Shown: positions 58,801-64,000 of the stretch, one piece after another
Position numbering within the stretch: the first letter of the stretch is position 1
Layout of the letters: every line of letters starts with the position of its first letter
Source of the DNA: Sipunculus nudus
Lineage: Eukaryota; Annelida; Sipuncula; Golfingiida; Sipunculidae
DNA: 64,000 nt
Assembly (NCBI GenBank): GCA_026874595.1
Contig: CM049313.1
Span: forward strand, 20,349,508-20,413,507
Direction: 5' to 3'
Notes under the pieces: generated by a model
Seen by the model: only the letters and a program-made list of their open reading frames with translations
Told to the model about the DNA's origin: nothing
Databases searched by the model: none
Made by a program: the position numbers and the translations under genes

Positions 58801-60725
58801 CGAGGGAAAAAAATTGATTTAATAGATTACTTCGAATTTAAATTGATGAAGTGGATATTGCTCTATCAGCTTATATTTTCATATCAGCTTCAGTTCTTCA
58901 TAGATTATTACACACGGGATATAATCTTTAATCTATTATCTTTCAAAGTTACTGAGAATTAAAAATATTTCAATCACTTAAATAGTTGAACAGAAATTTA
59001 TCATTAAGGCCAAAAAAATAAGGTTTAGTTCTCAGGCATTTTTTTTCAGAAATCTATGTGGGCGGGCGTGTTTTTTGTTTTGTTTTTTGTTATTTTTTAT
59101 GTTTCGATAAAAATGTCAAACGATTAGGGAAAAGCATAATAATTACAGATATATTTTGCTAAACATGTCAAAGCAAAGGAAAACAAAGGAAATTTTATCA
59201 AAATTGTATGTTTTTATCTTCTTGAAAGAAATGTCCGAGCGCCTGGACCTCAATATTGGTAAGTTTCTATTGAAAATCAAAATAAAAAATGTTTGATGCG
59301 GGGGTTTAAATTTGACGCGGGCGGTGCCTGAGAACAGTACCTTTTATTTATTTATTTATTTTTTGCCTAATCAATCATTCATGAGAGTTTATTTCAAGTC
59401 CGAGTTTGGAAAGCTTGAAGCTGAAGTCTCAAACGAGTCAACGACGTGTTCACCAGTTTTGTTTCTATTATATAAATGAGAATATATATGCAGCATTTGC
59501 ACCGTATTTATTTTCCTCAAAACCATTCAGGTAATTCACGAGTGTTTCGGCGGATGTGACATTTAATGTCAAATCATTTAGGCATTGTTATATTGCCATT
59601 TTTTTTAGGGCATCTAGATGTATAATTATATTTCACAATATAATGACACAGAGATAGGAAGGAAAATAGATTACGCATTGATGTTCCAAAATGTTTTATA
59701 CTAGGTGCGGACAGGGGTGGATAAAGGACCTCAGAAAGAAAGGTGTGGGGGGGGGGGGGGCGCGCGAGACAACACCATGATACAGGTTACCATGGTTCAT
59801 GAGTACAACTAGACCCAGCCTGGTCTTTAGTATTTACGTTTGCTACTAAAATCTTAAATTGAAACGTGATTCCATGTTACGATAGACGTAACTCAGTGCC
59901 GGCTATAAAATTCAACACAGTTTAGGGCCTAAAAATATTAAGACTGGTTAAACGGGAATATTGGTAGCCAGCTGGAATCCCGCAATAGGCAATGACTGAA
60001 TGAACCATGTTGGTATTGGAACAAAACTTGGAAAGACCACCACTTACTGCTGACGTCACTGGAAAAGACTTTAGTTCAGAGAGGCGGTGATGTGTGGCGC
60101 TGACCATCCCATAACCGGTGGAGTTCCCCAGTCGATGAAATACTAGTAGTCGGCCAGAGAGTCGTAATTTAGTTACATAGTTTGCCGCGAGGTGGTAGTA
60201 CCTGTTCTAAGTTTTGCGACACAGCAAAGTTGGCTGGCTCTGGAATTATGTTTTAACCATTGCATCGACTGGGCCAGTCATACTTGTATGCAAATGTATA
60301 GAAACAAAATCGACGCGAGACGCAAATCGACTAAGTAGGCACCTACACTGAGCTGGTAAGCCTAACTTGAGTAGTGAATCAAGCTGTACCGAAGAATACA
60401 TCGCAGTGGTTTTCAATAATGTTGCACTGATGTCTGTTTAACAGCCCATAATCTTAACATAAGCCCATGAATGATGAATTAACGCAAAAGAATATGTATG
60501 AACTCACAGCTCAAACTGAAACTCTGTATCTTTGGTGATGGATTCATTTCTTGTATCGCGCACAAGGTGGCTGCTTTCCAATAATCCATAAGAGCAATGT
60601 TTGTATTCATGCGGTCAGAAATTGAACAAACATGCAGAGGGATTCACCAACTAGCTGAGTTAATTTTTGTAAGAATATGCTGAGAATGTTTCTTGTTTAT
60701 GGTAGGTGTTGTTTGAAAATATTTA
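55766..60725 (+). repeat. Array unit U6 (intact GT15 copy 5, 3' truncated)
   Basis: The head, R copy 1, gene and 3' region are present but more diverged than in the central units. Similarity stops in R copy 2 near 60725, before element M, where the right flanking block begins. Confidence 0.75.
57417..58469 (+). CDS. GT15 copy 5, Kre2/Mnt1-type glycosyltransferase, intact and diverged
   Basis: 350 residues, the most diverged intact copy. I count about 27 differences from copy 2. About 20 fall before residue 178, two between 178 and 336, and five in the last 14 residues (ending HKKKYGM). The NFT sequon is lost (N135K). Active-site blocks LDDDS, NFEI, GGIFYYRWGDAP and AYEH are intact, so it is likely active. 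The uneven divergence suggests strong constraint or gene conversion over the catalytic half. It sits at the array edge with copy-1-like residues. Confidence 0.9.
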   Translation: MTVLSHNMKRIIITLFLTIGIIYIAYSYLNKKKEYTPFRYTNNDETKESPILNEQASKNSNKVSVEQGRTKVFHDDTGRLVDLIDNWKMNKSKSIIYLLTRPARLLRLRMVLSDLDMCFLDRFNYPVVIFYSDYKFTYLIPSLRSLFKADLFFIPTEFRLPKFLLPSEEWPEPLCQTRVGYNHMCRFHAKTLFEFPWIEQLDYYWRLDDDSRILAPINYDVFTYMRNHGFLYGYHKITAEIPTCTFGLDETIEKHMQLRLSSDFYDKRHWLKMYYNNFEISKVSVWTSQQYKDYIEAIDKAGGIFYYRWGDAPMKTVAVRLFVPANKIHHFEDIAYEHLNWIQHKKKYGM

Positions 60726-60994
60726 AATATACCATTTCTTTTAATACTTTTCCGTGTACCCCCCTAAACCCCTTTCTTTCTCAGTTTCTCCCGCGTATTT
60801 ATCCATAGCAATTCACTGGTAAAAAGTACAAAAGAGATATTTTTTTAATTGGTTTTAAATTATGAATAAGTCGATGATTTGCTAAGTTTAGTTGGAAGCA
60901 ATTTCCAGACTTTCGGGGCTATGGAACTAAAGTTTAAAAAAGTTTTCGCCAGCACAACGGAACGTACGCAAAGCCTTAAGCTTGATTATTGTAT
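60726..60994. repeat. Right flanking block, first part
   Basis: Follows the truncated U6. It matches the left flank around 16880-17115 (gcaattcactg, agactttcggggctatgg, ttcgccagcac-acggaac). It ends where the satellite begins. Confidence 0.65.
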
Positions 60995-62940
60995 CCGCAA
61001 AAACAGAATTCTGCGGATACCATGTTTTCAGTCGGACGCCGCAGCCGCATAGGTTTCCGGAGAACTCCTCCGTAACCACAAGGCAGAATCTTTTTAAATT
61101 CGGGATTATGATCGAGTCACATGTTAACTGCTGTGCTCTCATTTTTGGTTGACCTCTGACCTTTCCTCTCTGCCCAGCGTGCATTTGTGCGTCTGTTTCC
61201 ACACATAAACCCACATATCTCGGGAACCTTTTGACCGATCAGGCTAAATATTTTGCACAAATGTAGCCCTTGGATAGCTTTATGGAATATACTAAAAATG
61301 ATGGCGCCACCTGTAACCATGTTTGCTCAGCGTCCATCTGTTCATCTGCCGTTGGATAAAATCACTCATATCTCTGCATTGGTAGGACTTATCCACCTGA
61401 AATGTTGCATGTGTATACATCCTGGATAGCTTTCTTGCTTTTATGACAGGTGGCGCCACCTTTATTCACGTTTATCTCTGGAACTATTTGACAGGTTCGG
61501 CGAAAAAAAAAATTGCATGTGTATAGATCTCACATAGCTCTTTATCATACGCAAAACTGATGGCGCCTCCTGCAACCATGTTTGCACTACGTCCGTCTGT
61601 TTGTCTACCGTGGGATAAAATCACTCATATCTCGGCAGTGGTTTGACATATCTGCCTAAAATTTTGCAGGTGTATACATCTTGGTTAGCTTTCTTGATTT
61701 TGTGGCAGGGGGCGCCATCTACATTTATGTTTACGCTGCAGACATCCAAGCTCATATCTTGGGAACTGTCTGACTGATTGGGCCAAAATTTTGCATGTGT
61801 ATAGATCTAAAATAACTCTTCATCATACGCAAAACTGGTGGCGCCACAGCGTCCATCTGTTCATTTGCCTTGGGATAAAATGACTCATATCTCGGCAGTG
61901 GTTGGAATTATCCACCTGTAATTTGCAGGTTTATACATCCTGGACAGCTTTCTTGATTTTATGACAGGTGGCGCCACCTACATTCATGTGCGTCTGTTTC
62001 CATACAAAAAAAAAACACATATCTCGGGAACTGTTTGACCGATCAGGCTAAAAATTTTGCCTAAATATAACCGTTGGATAGCTTTATAACATACACTAAA
62101 AATGGTGGAACCATCTGAAACCAGTTTTGCACAGTGTCCATCTGTTTATCTGCCTTGGAATAAAAAAATCACTCATATCTCCGCATTGGTTAGACATATC
62201 CACCTGAAATTTTGCATGTGTATAGATCTCACATAGCTCTTTTTCATAGGCAAAACTGATGGCGCCTCCTGCAACAATTTTTGCACTACGTCCGTCTGTT
62301 TGTCTACCGTGGGATTAAAATCAATCATATCTCGGCGGTGGTTTGACATATCTGCCTAAAATTTTGCAGGTTTATACATCTTGGTTAGCTTTCTGGATTT
62401 TGTGTCAGGGGGCGCCACCTACATTTATGTTTACGCTGCAGACATCCAGGACTGGTTTGCTGTATCCTCTTGAAATTTTGCATGTATATAGATATCACAT
62501 AGCTCTTTATCATACACAAATCTGGAGGCGCCACCTACAAATATATTTGCACAGCGTCCGTCTGTTTGTCAGCCCTGGGCTAAAATCACTGACATCTCAG
62601 TAGTGATTTGACTTATCTGCCTAAAATTTCGCATATTTATACATCTTGGATAGCTTTCTGGATTTTGTGGTAGGTGGCGCAAGCTACATCCATAGCTGCA
62701 GACATCCATGCTAATATGCAACACACCTAACTGTATTTCCCCTTGCCACTTAATCCATGCCTCACTTCACCCGTCGCACTCCGATTTCGGTGAATACACG
62801 TAGTCGCTTGTTGACTACCCACATTCTAGTTTTTATAGTTTTCACTGCCACTCAATCCATGCCTCACTTTACCCGTCCCACTCTGATTTTGGCGGATACA
62901 TGTAGTCGCTTGTCGACTACCCGTATTCTAGTTTATTTTT
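60995..62940 (+). repeat. Degenerate satellite array with GGCGCC cores
   Basis: Alternating monomers of about 110-155 bp. One type reads tatacatcctggatagctttctt then aggtggcgccacct. The other reads tgtatagatctcacatagctc then ggcgcc, cagcgtccgtctgtt and aaaatcactcatatctcgg. Together they give a dimer of about 280-300 bp. Cores near 61302, 61455, 61564, 61712, 61841, 61970, 62263, 62412, 62527 and 62677. The last part (62640-62935), with catgcctcacttcaccc and tagtcgcttgtcgactaccc, is related to the head of every array unit. Confidence 0.75.
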
Positions 62941-63593
62941 TCTGACAATTATAACAGTATTTAATATTTCACTTGTCTCGTATAGACGCTTAAGCTGGAG
63001 CAGTCGGCTGATTACATTGACTGAATCAAGCATCTTGATGTCTTTTTCATTGAGGGTGCATTCATAAACTGTTCATCAGTCATTAATTACCTCCGCCAGG
63101 AGGGTATGTATTCATCCTCGTTCGTGTGTTTGTGAGTTTATTCACAACACACCTCAGGTATTCATGAACGGAGTCTCACGAAATTGTCAGGGCATTTAGG
63201 GAATGGGCCAATGGAGAATCGGTAAGGCTTCGATGTGGATCCAACATGTGATTCGGGTTTAGAAACGTCATCGATGATTATAAACAAATGTACAGTCAAT
63301 TATGCACGAATAAAACTGGAACTATAGGCCGAATGGTTGAAGGCAAGAACGGTTTTTGGAGCATATCACATGACGGATGATTGCATTCTTTAGAATGCAG
63401 ATTTTTTGTTCTATAGATGTGAGAGACAGCTTTGTTTAAAATGATCTTCACATAAATTTAACGTTGAATAGATGAACAGGTAATGAATCAGCATTGTAAC
63501 TATTAATTATTTTTTATAACTGTTGACGACAAAAAAGTTCTTGTATATAAATGTTACTTTCTTTATAGCAAGACTTTACCCCTTAGAACTTAC
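62941..63593. repeat. Right flanking block, second part
   Basis: Continues the match to the left flank: acgcttaagctg, atcaagcatctt, caggagggta-gt-ttcat, tcagggcatttagggaatgg, cgaat-gttga. It leads directly into the minus-strand exon. Confidence 0.7.
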
Positions 63594-63764
63594 CCGTTCC
63601 AGCTCGACAGTCCTGTTATAGTTCACGATTTCAATTGACACCATTTTCAATTTGCCAACATCCCCAATATTTATCAAATGTGCAAAAGGCTTGCTGGATG
63701 AAATATTAGTCACCACACACGTGTCTTTCATTGTGATTACGAAAATCTTATACACACAGGACAT
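63594..63764 (-). CDS. Exon of an unidentified minus-strand gene (partial)
   Basis: The open minus-strand segment contains FAHLINIGDVGKLKMVSIEI and VNYNRTVELER and is followed by a consensus donor GTAAGT (63593-63588). The upstream boundary is uncertain. It may begin at a Met near 63764 or 63731, or after an AG acceptor. The rest of the gene would lie on both sides: further exons to the left are not found, and upstream ones may be outside the window. I do not recognise the family. The degraded duplicate at 17759-17850 supports it as a discrete exon. Confidence 0.4.
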
Positions 63765-64000
63765 CGAACCAAGAAGAACAAAAGATATTTTGGATACAAG
63801 CTTAAAATTAAGGAACTTTTAATGAACAAATTGCGTCATGAATATTGAAGAACGATATAAACAATAAACATCTTTTATGATATGAATGCAAATAGTTGTT
63901 TTCGGTGAATATATACCGCGTACATTATAATAAATGACGTATTGACAATGACAAAAAAAATCTGCAAAAAAATCAGTTAACCAAATTCATCACCAAAAGG
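63765..64000. other. AT-rich end of window
   Basis: No feature seen apart from AT-rich intron- or intergenic-like sequence. Confidence 0.5.

Noticed and set aside
60995-62940. CRISPR-like array
   Set aside because: Monomers are degenerate, of unequal length and contiguous with no unique spacers; the context is eukaryotic.

Overview
The window looks like nuclear DNA of an animal, probably a marine invertebrate. The evidence is spliced genes with GT-AG introns, AT-rich introns full of microsatellites, many short inverted-repeat transposons, and no bacterial-type operons. A lophotrochozoan such as a mollusc, or a cephalochordate, would fit, but I cannot name the species from sequence alone.

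Region 1 (about 1-12.6 kb, + strand) is the 3' part of one spliced gene. Thirteen exons (1121-12511) join in a single open frame of 572 residues plus stop. They encode a PLP-dependent class V aminotransferase / cysteine-desulfurase-like protein, with the Schiff-base lysine motif SPHK and a cysteine loop [10 protein letters not shown] long C-terminal extension ends in a basic stretch and CIVM, a textbook CAAX prenylation box. The first exons lie upstream of the window. Its introns hold a pyrimidine tract, a 9-bp minisatellite, a small transposon with 5-bp target duplications, and an inverted copy (5140-5700) of a repeat that recurs in the array described below.

Region 2 (about 12.6-17.9 kb) has no gene that I recognise. 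It contains two inverted-repeat elements (12999-13295 and 15381-16303), ATA/TTA microsatellites, and a block (16964-17850) that is repeated on the far side of the array.

Region 3 (about 17.9-60.7 kb) is a tandem array of segmental duplications, about 6.4-8 kb per unit (U1-U5), followed by a mini-unit and a truncated U6. Each full unit runs: (TA)n and satellite-derived head, repeat R (first copy), a GT15 glycosyltransferase gene with an intronless reading frame, a 3' region with a conserved antisense ORF, repeat R (second copy) split by a 2.1-2.5 kb element M with 9-bp target duplications, and a tail. GT15 is the Kre2/Mnt1/Ktr alpha-1,2-mannosyltransferase family known mainly from fungi. Three copies are intact at 350 codons (U3, U5, U6). 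Two are frameshifted (U1, U4). U2 has lost the gene through a clean deletion. This is a birth-and-death gene family caught in the act.

Region 4 (about 60.7-64 kb) holds the right-hand copy of the flanking block, split by a roughly 1.95 kb degenerate satellite array related to the unit heads. Beyond it is one exon of a minus-strand gene that continues out of the window. A degraded copy of that exon, with an in-frame stop, sits in the left flank, so the whole array is bracketed by direct repeats.

The two gene systems have no evident functional link. The array units supply the evolutionary story: R copies in direct orientation flank the GT15 gene and could have driven unequal exchange, and edge units (U1, U6) differ from central ones (U3-U5).
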